A DNA stretch of 64,000 nt from Lentibacillus sp. JNUCC-1 (GTDB lineage Bacteria > Bacillota > Bacilli > Bacillales > Amphibacillaceae), in contig NZ_WHOH01000001.1 in assembly GCF_009741735.1 (NCBI RefSeq), forward strand, positions 558,001-622,000, in the 5' to 3' direction. Within the stretch, counting starts at the first letter, position 1. The number at the start of each line of letters is the position of its first letter. The notes beneath the pieces are model-generated. The model was not told where the DNA came from and did not search any database. It saw nothing but the letters and a program-made list of their open reading frames with translations. This document shows positions 54,177 to 63,411 of the stretch, in pieces. The translations under genes and the position numbers were made by a program.

Positions 54177-55666
54177 ATGATGCAAAAACCAGGGTTACAG
54201 CTTTCATTACAAACCACTAACCTGTTCGTCGGCTTTATGGTCTGGGTTTTGATTTCTTCATTGATGCCTAGCATTCAGGAAGATATCGCACTCACTGCAG
54301 GCCAAGCATCCATTATTACGGCCATTCCCGTGATCCTCGGGTCTGTGTTGCGTGTCCCTATTGGTTTTTATACGAACCGGCTTGGGGCCAAAACTTTATT
54401 TATCATAAGCTTTATTGTTTTGCTGCCGCCCGTATTTTACATCAGCATCGCGGATTCGTTCGTCGATCTTGTTATTGGCGGTCTCATTCTTGGGGTCGGT
54501 GGAGCGACGTTCTCAATCGGGGTTACCTCCCTGCCCAAATATTACTCAAAAGAACGCATGGGCTTTGTCAACGGGATCTACGCCGTCGGTAACCTCGGTA
54601 CAGCGATTACCACGTTTGCGGCACCAGTTCTGGCTGCTCAACTGGGCTGGCAAACTACGGTTCGGCTCTACCTGATTTTATTGCTCGCTTTTATCGTGCT
54701 CACTTTTGTTCTGGGTGACCGCTCTGAAGCGAAAGTCAAAGTTTCAATGGCCGAACAGATTAAAAGCGTTTATAAAAATACAACGCTATGGTTTCTAAGC
54801 CTGTTTTATTTTATTACATTCGGGGCATTTGTTGCCTTCACCGTCTTTCTTCCGAGCTTCCTGGTGAACAACTTTGACTTAACCCCTTCAGATGCAGGCT
54901 TGCGCACCGCTGGATTTATTTTGCTCGCAACATTGTTGCGCCCGATCGGTGGCTTTTTGGCGGATAAATTCAATCCGTTTATTATCCTGATGTTTACTTT
55001 TGTCGCTGTGGCATTTTCAGGTATTCTGCTGTCCTTCTCCCCAACTTGCTCTGGTATTCAGTCGGGGCTTTGGCTGTAGCCGTTTCAGTCGGCGTCGGAA
55101 ACGGTACGGTGTTCAAACTGGTGCCACTGTATTTTTCCAAACAATCCGGAATTGTAAACGGGATTGTTTCAGCGATGGGCGGTCTGGGCGGTTTCTTCCC
55201 GCCATTGCTTTTGACGACCGTATTTAACATTACCGGGCACTATGCGATTGCCTTTATGCTGCTGTCTGAACTGGCCATTGTCTGTTTCGTTATCGTCATT
55301 TTCATGTACTATCAGGAAAAAGTCGGACTTGAGAAAAACATCATTGAAAGTCTGTCTGACGGTGTCATGCTGACCGACAAAAACGGTGTAATTCAGGAAG
55401 TCAACACAGCATTTACCAACGTCACTGGTTATGATAAAGATGAAGTGATTGGCGAAAAGCCAAGCATCCTCTCTTCCGGCAAACACGATGCAGAGTACTA
55501 TGCCGACATGTGGCGCACCATTGAACGTGATGGCTACTGGAACGGCGAGATCTGGAACAAACGCAAAGACGGAGAAGTCTATAAGGAAAAAATCACCATT
55601 AACGCCATTGAAAACAGCACTGGTGAAGTGAAGTTTTATGCGGGGATGTTTACGGAGATTAAATAG
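54177..55666 (+). CDS. narK: NarK-type nitrate/nitrite MFS transporter fused to a C-terminal PAS domain, frame disrupted by one base
   Basis: About 496 residues after restoring one base. Twelve-helix MFS domain (1-385): GQASIITAIPVILGSVLRVPIGFYTNRLGAK, the nitrate signature region GVGGATFSIGVTSLPKYYSKERMG and the second signature GNGTVFKLVPLYFSKQSGIVNGIVSAMGGLGGFFPP. The frame breaks at C4 (about 55042-55045); one more C joins SFSPNLLWYSVGAL. After the last helix a soluble PAS/PAC domain (about 395-496: IIESLSDGVMLTDKNGVIQEVN, NVTGYDKDEVIGEKPSIL, GYWNGEIWNKRKDGEVYKEKITI) ends the protein. Such a fusion is unusual for NarK and may let the transporter sense redox or a ligand. Confidence 0.85.
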
Positions 55667-55680
55667 TTCTGAAAAGAAGG

Positions 55681-55710
55681 AAGCCGCTTTTGCAGCGGCT
55701 TTCTTTTCTT
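55681..55710 (+). terminator. Terminator of the narK-type gene
   Basis: AAGCCGCT / AGCGGCTT stem with a short loop, followed by TCTTTTCTT, 15 bp after the stop. Confidence 0.8.
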
Positions 55711-55730
55711 GTAGGAGCTTATTCTTGATT

Positions 55731-55825
55731 ATATCGGAGAATACACATTAGATATCGGCGATTTCAGGAGGTATATCGGCGTTTTTGAAATTATATCGGC
55801 GATTTCGGGATATATATCGGCGAAT
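55731..55825. repeat. 21-nt phased array E, core TATATCGG
   Basis: Five cores (T)ATATCGG with the CGG at 55735, 55756, 55777, 55797 and 55818: steps of 21, 21, 20 and 21 nt. The core is the reverse complement of that of array A. Several spacers begin CGATTTC or CGTTTTTGAAA. It lies between the narK terminator and the small coiled-coil gene. Confidence 0.75.
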
Positions 55826-55947
55826 CATATGAAAATACAGGATAACCTGAAACTCAAAGCTGAAAAACGAGCATAACGAAGCGAAAATTGTCATCTTTTG
55901 TTCGTAGAGGTTTGTGGTATAATGGACACTACTGAGGAGGTGTGGAA

Positions 55948-56235
55948 ATGGATAAAGAAACGCAGATTATCAGCATGCTTGAGTCTATATTGGAAAGATT
56001 AGATACACATGGCCAACAGCTGCATGAACACGGTCAAATTTTAACTGCATTACGATCTGGTCAGGAGCACTTAAAAGCAGAAGTGGACGGGCTTACTGTA
56101 TCTACTGCAAAAGAATTTGGTGCACTTAAAGAACAGCTCGCCGAACAATCTGCTAGTATGGCCATTATGAAAGATGATATTTGGAAAAATAGAGCAGATA
56201 TTCAACGCATTAAAACCACTATGGGCATGAGTTAA
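55948..56235 (+). CDS. Small coiled-coil protein
   Basis: A 95-residue, probably all-helical cytoplasmic protein. MDKETQIISMLESILERLDTHGQQLHEHGQILTAL shows heptad spacing of hydrophobic residues almost end to end, as in a coiled coil. ATG 55948 follows GAGGAGG. Similar short proteins with repeated ILERLD-like units are common and uncharacterised in Bacillaceae. No partner is suggested by the neighbours. Confidence 0.7.
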   Translation: MDKETQIISMLESILERLDTHGQQLHEHGQILTALRSGQEHLKAEVDGLTVSTAKEFGALKEQLAEQSASMAIMKDDIWKNRADIQRIKTTMGMS

Positions 56236-56366
56236 GCGATATTTTCATTCACAGAATCGGCCGGACAGCCGACCTCATATGAACGATCCGGCCACGCATA
56301 AGTCTGTAAACAAAAAGAGAAATGAACGACCATGTCCATTTCCCCTCATCTTTTTCAATGTTGCAG

Positions 56367-56876
56367 TTATCCTGAATAAAACGTTGTAATCTCCAACGAT
56401 AAATCCACTGACCCATCCTGTTCCACAGTCAATGCATCAATCCGCATAAACCGCTCCCCGCTCTCTACCGCGTGCATAAATGCGTTGATTTCCTTTAATG
56501 CTTTAGCATGCACTTCAAGGCTGTAACGGGCTTCATTCAGCTGGGCTTCTTCGGCAGCTTCCCCGGAACTCGACACAATTGATTCGATATCGACTTTCGA
56601 GCGTGTCGCCATTTGTCTTAATTCATTCAAAACCGTCTGCGGTTCTTTTTCAGCCGGCACCTGTTCGCCAACGCGCGTCAGCTCATCATCCATTGTTTCT
56701 TCGCCAGTCAGCTGTGAAAGCTGGGTTTCATAAAGCTGTGTCTCATCTTCAACCGTCTTTAGATCAGTCTGCAGCGGCTCTACGAATGTGCGGTATCCAA
56801 AAAAGTATGACAGTCCAGCAATGCCGATTACGACGACTAATATGAGCGTATGGGTTCTGTTCCAATTACTCAGCAT
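56367..56876 (-). CDS. pilO: Type IV pilus assembly protein PilO-like
   Basis: A 169-residue bitopic membrane protein: a short cytoplasmic N-terminus (MLSNWNRTH), one helix (LILVVVIGIAGLSYFFGYRTF), a coiled coil and a small ferredoxin-like C-terminal domain. It pairs with PilN to form the inner alignment complex. GAGGAG precedes the ATG. It overlaps pilN by 11 nt and is the last gene of the cluster in the transcript. Confidence 0.8.
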   Translation of the reverse strand: MLSNWNRTHTLILVVVIGIAGLSYFFGYRTFVEPLQTDLKTVEDETQLYETQLSQLTGEETMDDELTRVGEQVPAEKEPQTVLNELRQMATRSKVDIESIVSSSGEAAEEAQLNEARYSLEVHAKALKEINAFMHAVESGERFMRIDALTVEQDGSVDLSLEITTFYSG

Positions 56877-57411
56877 CCGGACTCAACTCCTCACGCAAAA
56901 TTCCCGAATCAATCGACAGCGTTAACAGCGCCGTATAGCCATCCCCATCTCTAGACACATCAGTGAGTTCAGCATCCAGCATATACGGTTCCTGAAGCAA
57001 TTTATCAAGATAATCGGATACTGCTTCCAGTGATGCGAATGCTGCTTCAACTTGAAAATCTTCCCCGCCACTGTAGGTGATGCTGGTTAACTGCTTCGGA
57101 TCCCCCAGGGTGTTAAGGGCATTTTCATACAAGCTGACTGTCGGAACCGCATTTTGCTCAATGGCGGTCAAAGCATCCCGCGTGCTTTCCAGCTGTCGTG
57201 CTGAACCATTAGCTTCCTGCTGTTCAGCCACTTCAACTTGCAAATTCGATAGTGTCGACTTTTCTGTCTGTATCGCGCTGTTTAAGCTTTGCCGCTGGAC
57301 AAACAGAAGCGTGATCACGATGGCAATTAAGATGAGAAAAATGGCCAGCAGGAAAACAGGCAGACGCGTTTGTTTCTGTTGTTTTTCTAGAAAGTTAATT
57401 TCCGTATTCAT
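56866..57411 (-). CDS. pilN: Type IV pilus assembly protein PilN-like
   Basis: A 181-residue bitopic protein. The short N-terminal tail MNTEINFLEKQQKQTR carries the INFLE/INLLP-type motif that binds PilM in the family, followed by one helix (VFLLAIFLILIAIVITLLFV), a coiled coil and a globular periplasm-facing domain. The start follows AGAAGGTGG, 14 bp after pilM. Confidence 0.85.
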   Translation of the reverse strand: MNTEINFLEKQQKQTRLPVFLLAIFLILIAIVITLLFVQRQSLNSAIQTEKSTLSNLQVEVAEQQEANGSARQLESTRDALTAIEQNAVPTVSLYENALNTLGDPKQLTSITYSGGEDFQVEAAFASLEAVSDYLDKLLQEPYMLDAELTDVSRDGDGYTALLTLSIDSGILREELSPDAE

Positions 57412-57425
57412 CTCATGCCCACCTT

Positions 57426-58331
57426 CTAACTGCCATTCTTCAAACCAAGTCCAATCACATCGATATACGCATCAGACAGCTCTGTTTCCGGAAAATCATG
57501 GATCGGTAAAGTCAAACGTTCAGCAAGCTTTTGCTTCACCACTGGCAAAAATGAGAAATCGCCTGATACGACCAACTGTTCAACCCGATGCACGCCCTTT
57601 GTGATCGAGTATTGATAAAAATCGGTGATCCGATTAATTTCAATGATATATTCGTTGATGATTTGATCTGCCTGTTCCGCTGTCATCTCTTCGTCAGCTG
57701 CAATCTTCATGTATCTGCTGAAAACAGCTTTATGGTGCTTGAACGCCGTCAGCATTAAAGCATCCCGGTTCCAATGAATCAACAACACATGCTCAGCAGG
57801 GTTTTCAGCTGTTTGATAAAAGTAACGATACACAGAAAGCGACGTCAAATCGGCAATCACCGGCTGCAGCCCTGCATCTGAAAAAGCTTTTTTATATGTA
57901 TTGATTTTATCTTTCGGATAGGCGTAAACCCGGACTTTCGTTGTCCCTTCTTCACTGTCGAGCAGATCGATCGCGAGCGCGGGATCGTTGAACGGCAAAT
58001 AAAAACTGTTGCCAATCTGTGTCCGCACATATCCCACAGCCTCTTCTTTGGACAGCGTTGCTGGGACGTCCAAATCTCGGATTACGACTGTATCATCGAC
58101 CAAGCAAAACGCTAAGTCTTTACGTTTCCAGCGATGTTCCTGAACCAATTGCTGAACCGTATTCTCAAATGCTTTCGGATCGGCAATCTTCCCGTCATGC
58201 ATCGTCCCCTCCGGCAATTCCCGTTCCCCGTGGACAACGATACTGTCGGGTGTATGATTTTTATGAAAAGCATAGCGGATCACCCGGTTCGTTACGACCA
58301 TATTGACCCTGCTATTGTTAAAAATGCCCAA
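57426..58331 (-). CDS. pilM: Type IV pilus assembly protein PilM-like
   Basis: A 301-residue cytoplasmic actin-like ATPase-fold protein (FtsA/PilM superfamily), divergent. It has RDLDVPATLSKEEAVGYVRTQIGNSFYLPFNDPALAIDLL, a typical PilM segment, and LVVSGDFSFLPVVKQKLAERL. The start is TTG 58331, 7 nt from AGGTGAT; it places the first strand (RVNMVVTNRVIRYAF) correctly. It follows pilA after a hairpin terminator, so its expression may depend on readthrough. Confidence 0.8.
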   Translation of the reverse strand: MGIFNNSRVNMVVTNRVIRYAFHKNHTPDSIVVHGERELPEGTMHDGKIADPKAFENTVQQLVQEHRWKRKDLAFCLVDDTVVIRDLDVPATLSKEEAVGYVRTQIGNSFYLPFNDPALAIDLLDSEEGTTKVRVYAYPKDKINTYKKAFSDAGLQPVIADLTSLSVYRYFYQTAENPAEHVLLIHWNRDALMLTAFKHHKAVFSRYMKIAADEEMTAEQADQIINEYIIEINRITDFYQYSITKGVHRVEQLVVSGDFSFLPVVKQKLAERLTLPIHDFPETELSDAYIDVIGLGLKNGS

Positions 58332-58386
58332 AAGATCACCTGCTTAAGGAATAATGTAGTATGTATGAGTGTAACATATTAGCTTT

Positions 58387-58422
58387 GAAAAACGCCTTGC
58401 AGGTTTTGCAAGGCGTTTTGTT
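58387..58422 (-). terminator. Terminator after pilA
   Basis: AAAACGCCTTGCA / TGCAAGGCGTTTT stem with a 6-nt loop and a minus-strand T-run. It lies between pilA and pilM and would let the major pilin be made in excess over PilMNO. Confidence 0.8.
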
Positions 58423-58436
58423 TATGCGTAAGTTAT

Positions 58437-58856
58437 TTAGGTATCATCACTCGCAGATCCAACTTCAGCATCAGTATCTTCAGGGTAAGCAGCCCCATCA
58501 AATTGATAGGTTATTTTAGTTCCTGATTTAGATACGGTTACTTCACCTGAGTATACACTTTCTTCATTTCCAGGTTCTGTAGGGACTTCAGCAAGATATC
58601 CTTTTGTATTTAGATCCGAAACAGTGTAAGTGGCTCCTTCGTCTGGTTGTCCTTCTTCTAGGTAGGCAAGTCTCGCAGCATTTAATATCAAATCAACGTT
58701 AGCTTGATCTGCATCCTTCTTAGAATTATCAATCACATTCCCAATACTAGGTATGGCAATCGCTAAAATAATTCCCAAAATCGCTATAACAGCCAACAGC
58801 TCAACAAGGGTAAACCCTTTTTCCTGTTTAAATCTTCTCTTCAATCTTTCCAACAT
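58437..58856 (-). CDS. pilA: Type IV major prepilin (PilA-like)
   Basis: A 139-residue prepilin. The leader KRRFKQEKG is cut by prepilin peptidase before FTLVELLAVIAILGIILAIAIP; the invariant Glu5 of the mature pilin is present. An N-terminal helix leads to a short acidic C-terminal domain (PEDTDAEVGSASDDT at the end). No Cys pair is present. The start follows AAAGGGGAG. A 218-bp leader after pilC with a GGATTATC / GATAATCC hairpin, and the terminator downstream, suggest separate control of this pilin. Confidence 0.92.
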   Translation of the reverse strand: MLERLKRRFKQEKGFTLVELLAVIAILGIILAIAIPSIGNVIDNSKKDADQANVDLILNAARLAYLEEGQPDEGATYTVSDLNTKGYLAEVPTEPGNEESVYSGEVTVSKSGTKITYQFDGAAYPEDTDAEVGSASDDT

Positions 58857-59074
58857 AACGCTTCTCCCCTTTATGTAAATAGGTTTTTGAGCGTCGGTTG
58901 CACTAGCTGCTCCAGATTATCCAAGTGCCCAGATACAGATAATCCTTCCTTGCACCACTACTTTTGTCCTACTTTCATTGTACTAGATTCATAGAATAAA
59001 ATCTACCTCTTTAGACAAGTTTTTACATGATACTTCAATTTCTGTCACATATACCCGTCTACTTTACAATTTTA

Positions 59075-60274
59075 TTACTGAATGTTTTCAAACAACGAGA
59101 ACATCGGAATGACAACTGCCATAATCACGCTGCCGACAATTACAGTCAGCACAATAATCATAAGTGGTTCGATCAATGTCTTAATCCGGTTAGACAGTTG
59201 CTCTAGTTCTTCCTCGTAAAAATCAGCCGCTTTTTGCAGCATGTGATCCAGTGTTCCGGTTTTTTCACCAATCTGCATCATTTGCACGATCAGTGGCGGA
59301 AATGCCCAGTGTCCTTGCATGGGACGGGTAATCGACTCACCAATTTCTAGGGATTCGCGCGATCCTCTTAAAACGTCTTGCATCACTCTGTTACCAACAA
59401 CACGTTCAGTAATTTCCATTGCTTGCAAGATTGGCACGGAACTGTTGACCAGCGTGCTCATCGTTTGCGTCATGCGAACGAGCACGGCTTTGTGTGCGAG
59501 CTGTCCAAGGAACGGGAATCGAATCTTAATAAGATCAACCTGATACGCCACTTCCGGAAATTGAATCACATATTTATAAATCAGCACAGCCGGCACGATG
59601 AGAATGACTGCGATCCACCAATACGCACTGACCACATCACTCAAGCTTAATACCAACTGTGTAAAAGCCGGAATCTCTTCACCGAATGACTGAAACATCG
59701 ATACAAACTGTGGCACGATAAAGACGAGCAGAAAGATGGTCAGGAAAACCGTGATAATGCCTACAATCCCCGGGTACATCAAAGCAGAGATCAATTTCCG
59801 CCGGTTGGTATGTTCTTTTTCATAGTAATCGGCCATTTGGTTGAGAATCTCATCCAGTTTTCCGCTCGCCTCCCCGGCATAGATCATGTTCACGAGCAGC
59901 TCAGGGAAAATGTTCGGGTGCTCACTTGCGGCGACCGAGAGTGACTCCCCTTTATCGAGATGCTTATCGATATCTTCAAGCGCCAACTTAAGTGCATGGT
60001 TGTTCGTTTGCTTAGCCATCGTTTTCGTGGCTTCCGAAATCGAAATGCCGGCATTAATGAGCGTGGCGTATTGCCTGAGAAAGATCACGAAATCGGCATT
60101 TTTCAGCTTGCGATTAACGATAATATCTTTGTTCCATGGTTTTGTTTCAGCAATATCAACAATCACAAGGCCGTTTTTTTCAAGCAGGGTCAGGGCTTCG
60201 TGTTCGGTTTCGGCTTCGATTTTCCCTTTCACACGCTGTCCGGACAAACGTTTGCCGGTGTATTGAAAGTTCAT
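59075..60274 (-). CDS. pilC: Type IV pilus inner-membrane platform protein PilC (GspF family)
   Basis: A 399-residue membrane platform protein. Two GspF repeats (about 65-190 and 270-392): FLRQYATLINAGISISEATKTMAKQ and MTQTMSTLVNSSVPILQAMEITERVV, each followed by PELLVNMIYAGEASGKLDEIL / PPLIVQMMQIGEKTGTLDHML, with three helices in all. ATG 60274 follows GGGAGG; it lies 16 bp from pilT. Confidence 0.93.
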   Translation of the reverse strand: MNFQYTGKRLSGQRVKGKIEAETEHEALTLLEKNGLVIVDIAETKPWNKDIIVNRKLKNADFVIFLRQYATLINAGISISEATKTMAKQTNNHALKLALEDIDKHLDKGESLSVAASEHPNIFPELLVNMIYAGEASGKLDEILNQMADYYEKEHTNRRKLISALMYPGIVGIITVFLTIFLLVFIVPQFVSMFQSFGEEIPAFTQLVLSLSDVVSAYWWIAVILIVPAVLIYKYVIQFPEVAYQVDLIKIRFPFLGQLAHKAVLVRMTQTMSTLVNSSVPILQAMEITERVVGNRVMQDVLRGSRESLEIGESITRPMQGHWAFPPLIVQMMQIGEKTGTLDHMLQKAADFYEEELEQLSNRIKTLIEPLMIIVLTVIVGSVIMAVVIPMFSLFENIQ

Positions 60275-60290
60275 CCGCTCTCCCTCCCTT

Positions 60291-61325
60291 TCATTGGACA
60301 CTCAAAAACGGGGCGACCGTTTCGTATGAGACCACATCTTCATGCAACAGGCGTTTCAAATCCATTTCCAGCGTGTGCATGCCTTGTGCGCGTGAGGTCT
60401 GCAGGACGTTTTGGACTTGATGTAATTTTTCATTGATGATCAGATTTTTAACCGCCGACGTATTGACCAGAACCTCGGTTGCTGCTCGCCGGCCAAGGCC
60501 ATCTTTTGTCAAAAGAAGCCGCTGCGATACGACCGCTTTTAAAATCGTAGCAAGCTGCAGCCGGATCTGACGCTGTTGCTGTGGCGGGAATACATCGATA
60601 ATCCGTTCAATCGTCGACACCGCGCCGGATGTGTGCAATGTCGCTAGCACAAGATGGCCGGTTTCAGCAGCCGTGATTGCTGTTGAAATGGTTTCAAGAT
60701 CGCGCATTTCCCCTACCAGAATCACATCCGGATCCTGTCTGAGACTGGCTCGTAAACCGTTCAGGAAACTGTTTGTGTCAAAACCGACTTCCCGCTGATC
60801 AATAATGGATTGATTGTGGCTGTGTATGTATTCAATCGGGTCTTCCAGTGTAATGATATGCCTGTCCATCGTCTGATTCATATGGGCGATCATTGAGGCC
60901 AGTGTCGTACTCTTACCGCTTCCGGTCGGTCCGGTGACAAGCACAAGCCCCTGCATTTGCGTCGTAATGTCTTTCATAATCGGCGGCAAATGCAGTTCTT
61001 CAATCGACGGGATTCGCGTTGGCACCACTCTGAAAGCAAGTGACAATGCGCCGCGCTGATAAAACACATTCACTCTGAAACGGGATATGCCGGCAATGCC
61101 ATGGGAAAAGTCGAGCTCCCGCTTTTCCTGCAAAATCCCCCACTCATCATCTGTCAGCAACGAGCGGACCATATTTTCCGTATCGACAGGTCGCAGCTGC
61201 TCTGTTTTCTGTTCAAACAGCTCACCGTTCACCCGAAAAACCGGTGCTTTGCCGACAGTCATATGCACATCAGAAGCCCCTTGGTGAAACGCATCTGTCA
61301 GCCATTTCTGCAATTGTTCTTCCAT
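60291..61325 (-). CDS. pilT: Type IV pilus retraction ATPase PilT
   Basis: A 344-residue hexameric ATPase. GASDVHMTVGKAPVFRVNGEL (N-terminal PAS-like domain), Walker A VTGPTGSGKSTT, Asp box LEDPIEYIHSH, Walker B VILVGEMRDLETI, His box GHLVLATLHTSGAV, and the AIRNLI-type retraction motif as AVKNLIINEK. The last separates PilT from PilB. ATG 61325 follows AAGGCGG. A retraction ATPase implies twitching or DNA-uptake-like pilus dynamics, rather than a plain competence pseudopilus. Confidence 0.93.
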   Translation of the reverse strand: MEEQLQKWLTDAFHQGASDVHMTVGKAPVFRVNGELFEQKTEQLRPVDTENMVRSLLTDDEWGILQEKRELDFSHGIAGISRFRVNVFYQRGALSLAFRVVPTRIPSIEELHLPPIMKDITTQMQGLVLVTGPTGSGKSTTLASMIAHMNQTMDRHIITLEDPIEYIHSHNQSIIDQREVGFDTNSFLNGLRASLRQDPDVILVGEMRDLETISTAITAAETGHLVLATLHTSGAVSTIERIIDVFPPQQQRQIRLQLATILKAVVSQRLLLTKDGLGRRAATEVLVNTSAVKNLIINEKLHQVQNVLQTSRAQGMHTLEMDLKRLLHEDVVSYETVAPFLSVQ

Positions 61326-61339
61326 CGTCTGCACCGCCT

Positions 61340-62965
61340 TTACAACCGAATCGACACTTGCATGATTTCTTCGAGTGTCGTCTGACCGTTTTTAACTTTT
61401 TCCAAACCATCGTGAATCAGGAAGCTCATGCCGGATTCTGTTGCATATGTCCGTATATCCGCCATGGAGCGTTCGTTGAGCAGCATACTTCTGACTGTAT
61501 CATCAACGACAAACACCTCATGCACCGCCATACGTCCCCGGTAGCCGACATAATGACAGCTGCTGCAGCCTTTTCCTTCATAAATATGGTCAACTTCAAT
61601 GTTGTACTTTTTGAAAATATCACGTTCCATAGATGTGAGTTCATGCTCTGCTTTGCAATCCCGGCAAATGCGCCTTACAAGCCGCTGTCCCACAACCCCA
61701 TTCAAGGATGATACAACCAAATACGGCTCAATCCCCATATCAATCAGGCGGGGGATCGCGTCGAGGGCGCTGTTCGTGTGCAAGGTACTGAACACGAGAT
61801 GACCGGTCAACGAAGCTCTGATGGCAATTTCGGCGGTTTCCCTATCCCGGATCTCCCCGATCATAATCGTATTCGGATCCTGGCGCAAAATGGAACGCAA
61901 GCCTGATGCAAATGTTAAGCCCACACTCGGGTTCACCTGCACTTGGTTGACGCCTTCCATCTGAAATTCGACCGGATCCTCGATTGTGATCATATTGACA
62001 TTTTCCTGATTCAGCTCGTGAATGGAGCCATACAAAGTTGATGTCTTACCCGAACCCGTCGGCCCTGTCAACAGAACGAGCCCTGATGGCAAGCCCAATA
62101 ATTGCTTATACTTACCCAAGTTCTCCTGTGAAAATCCGAGTTCGCCAATCTGCCGGAGGGCGTTGGACAAATCCAGCACCCGGATCACGATTTTCTCCCC
62201 GTTTACAGTCGGAAGCGAAGAAATCCGCAAGTCCACGGGTGTCACACCGATCGTTGTTTTAATCCGTCCGTCTTGAGGCAGACGGGTTTGGGTAATGTCC
62301 AAGTCCGCGAGAATTTTAATCCGGGCGATTAACGAATTCTGCACACTTTTCGGGACAACCTTGTCATGGCGCAACTGACCATCAATCCGGTAACGCACAT
62401 CGACATGCGCTTCTTGCGGGTCCAAGTGAATGTCACTTGCTTTCAGTTGAATGCCGGTCGTAAGGATTTGATCCAGCAACTCGATGACAGACGTCCCGGC
62501 ACCATCATCTGTCATTGTGGCCGCCATCTCATCTTCCTGTTTGTAATAATGCTTGTTGATTGCATATAAAATATCATCCTGTGTTGCAATAACCGGATAG
62601 ATCGGCAACCCCGTCGACAATTCCATATCGTCAATCACAAAATAATCCATAGGATCCTTCATGGCAATCATCAATTGATCATCCTGAATTTTAAGCGGCA
62701 TAATATATTGTTCTTGGGCGTATTCACGCGTCACATAACCAAGCACCCGTTCATCAATCGGATATTGATACAACGACACATGCGGAATCCCCAGCTGGAA
62801 TTCGAGCACTTCAATAAGCTGTTTCTCTGTAATGTAACCATGCTCAAGCAGCGCATCGCCGAGCTTCTGATTCGGTTTCTTATGCTCAATAGCATCTTCA
62901 ATCTGTATCTCAGTAACAAGCCCTGCATCCTGAAGCAGATCGCCAAGGCGTTTTCGTTGTGCCAT
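61340..62965 (-). CDS. pilB: Type IV pilus extension ATPase PilB (GspE family)
   Basis: A 541-residue ATPase. N-terminal MshEN domain (RLGDLLQDAGLVTEIQIEDAIE...LGDALLEHGYITEKQLIEVL), which binds c-di-GMP in some homologues; Walker A LTGPTGSGKTSTLY, Asp box IEDPVEFQMEGVNQVQV, Walker B TIMIGEIRDRETAEIA, and a CxxC pair region (CRDCKAEH, CSSCHYVGYRG) that binds zinc. ATG 62965 follows AGGGGGAAA. It starts 29 bp after the pseudopilin-like gene. Confidence 0.95.
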   Translation of the reverse strand: MAQRKRLGDLLQDAGLVTEIQIEDAIEHKKPNQKLGDALLEHGYITEKQLIEVLEFQLGIPHVSLYQYPIDERVLGYVTREYAQEQYIMPLKIQDDQLMIAMKDPMDYFVIDDMELSTGLPIYPVIATQDDILYAINKHYYKQEDEMAATMTDDGAGTSVIELLDQILTTGIQLKASDIHLDPQEAHVDVRYRIDGQLRHDKVVPKSVQNSLIARIKILADLDITQTRLPQDGRIKTTIGVTPVDLRISSLPTVNGEKIVIRVLDLSNALRQIGELGFSQENLGKYKQLLGLPSGLVLLTGPTGSGKTSTLYGSIHELNQENVNMITIEDPVEFQMEGVNQVQVNPSVGLTFASGLRSILRQDPNTIMIGEIRDRETAEIAIRASLTGHLVFSTLHTNSALDAIPRLIDMGIEPYLVVSSLNGVVGQRLVRRICRDCKAEHELTSMERDIFKKYNIEVDHIYEGKGCSSCHYVGYRGRMAVHEVFVVDDTVRSMLLNERSMADIRTYATESGMSFLIHDGLEKVKNGQTTLEEIMQVSIRL

Positions 62966-62994
62966 ATCTATTTCCCCCTGCATTGTCATGACAT

Positions 62995-63411
62995 TTATTC
63001 GAGTGTGATTGTGATCGATTGTTCGATTTCGGCTGTACGGTCTTGAGCTGTACCGATGCTTGTGAAAGTGATTTCCAGCTCGTCCTCGCTTATCTCATTT
63101 TGGGTGACGTTGGTGATTTCAAAATACGTATTGTTTTCAATCGTTTTTTCAGGTGGTTCCGGAAGTTTGTTCACAACATCTTGGATCGTTTCAAATTCTT
63201 GACCATCAAGTGTTTCATCAACAAGTGTCTGATAATACGTCACACCCATCTCCGCTAAAGACCGTGCTTCGATCGTTTCCTCTGTCGTCTCTACCTGTTT
63301 CCTCGTGTTCATCACTTGATAGGTCAACGTCAGCGTGAAAAGAAGCATTAACGTTATGATCATAATCGTAAGTACAAGCGCCGCTCCCCGCTCATTCTTC
63401 AGATGCTTCAT
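62995..63411 (-). CDS. PilX/pseudopilin-like protein
   Basis: A 138-residue protein with one N-terminal helix: KNERGAALVLTIMIITLMLLFTLTL. The ERG^AALV junction is like that of PilX_N-type minor pilins, which lack the classical Glu5. The remainder is a hydrophilic domain with QVETTEETIEARSLAEMGVTYYQTLVDETL, typical of PilX. The start is one of two adjacent ATGs (63414, 63411) inside the end of the preceding gene, so translation is coupled. Confidence 0.7.
   Translation of the reverse strand: MKHLKNERGAALVLTIMIITLMLLFTLTLTYQVMNTRKQVETTEETIEARSLAEMGVTYYQTLVDETLDGQEFETIQDVVNKLPEPPEKTIENNTYFEITNVTQNEISEDELEITFTSIGTAQDRTAEIEQSITITLE

Noticed and set aside
58857..58975. c-di-GMP-I riboswitch before pilA
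   Set aside because: The hallmark GCAAAGC/GGGCAAACC-type core segments are not present.
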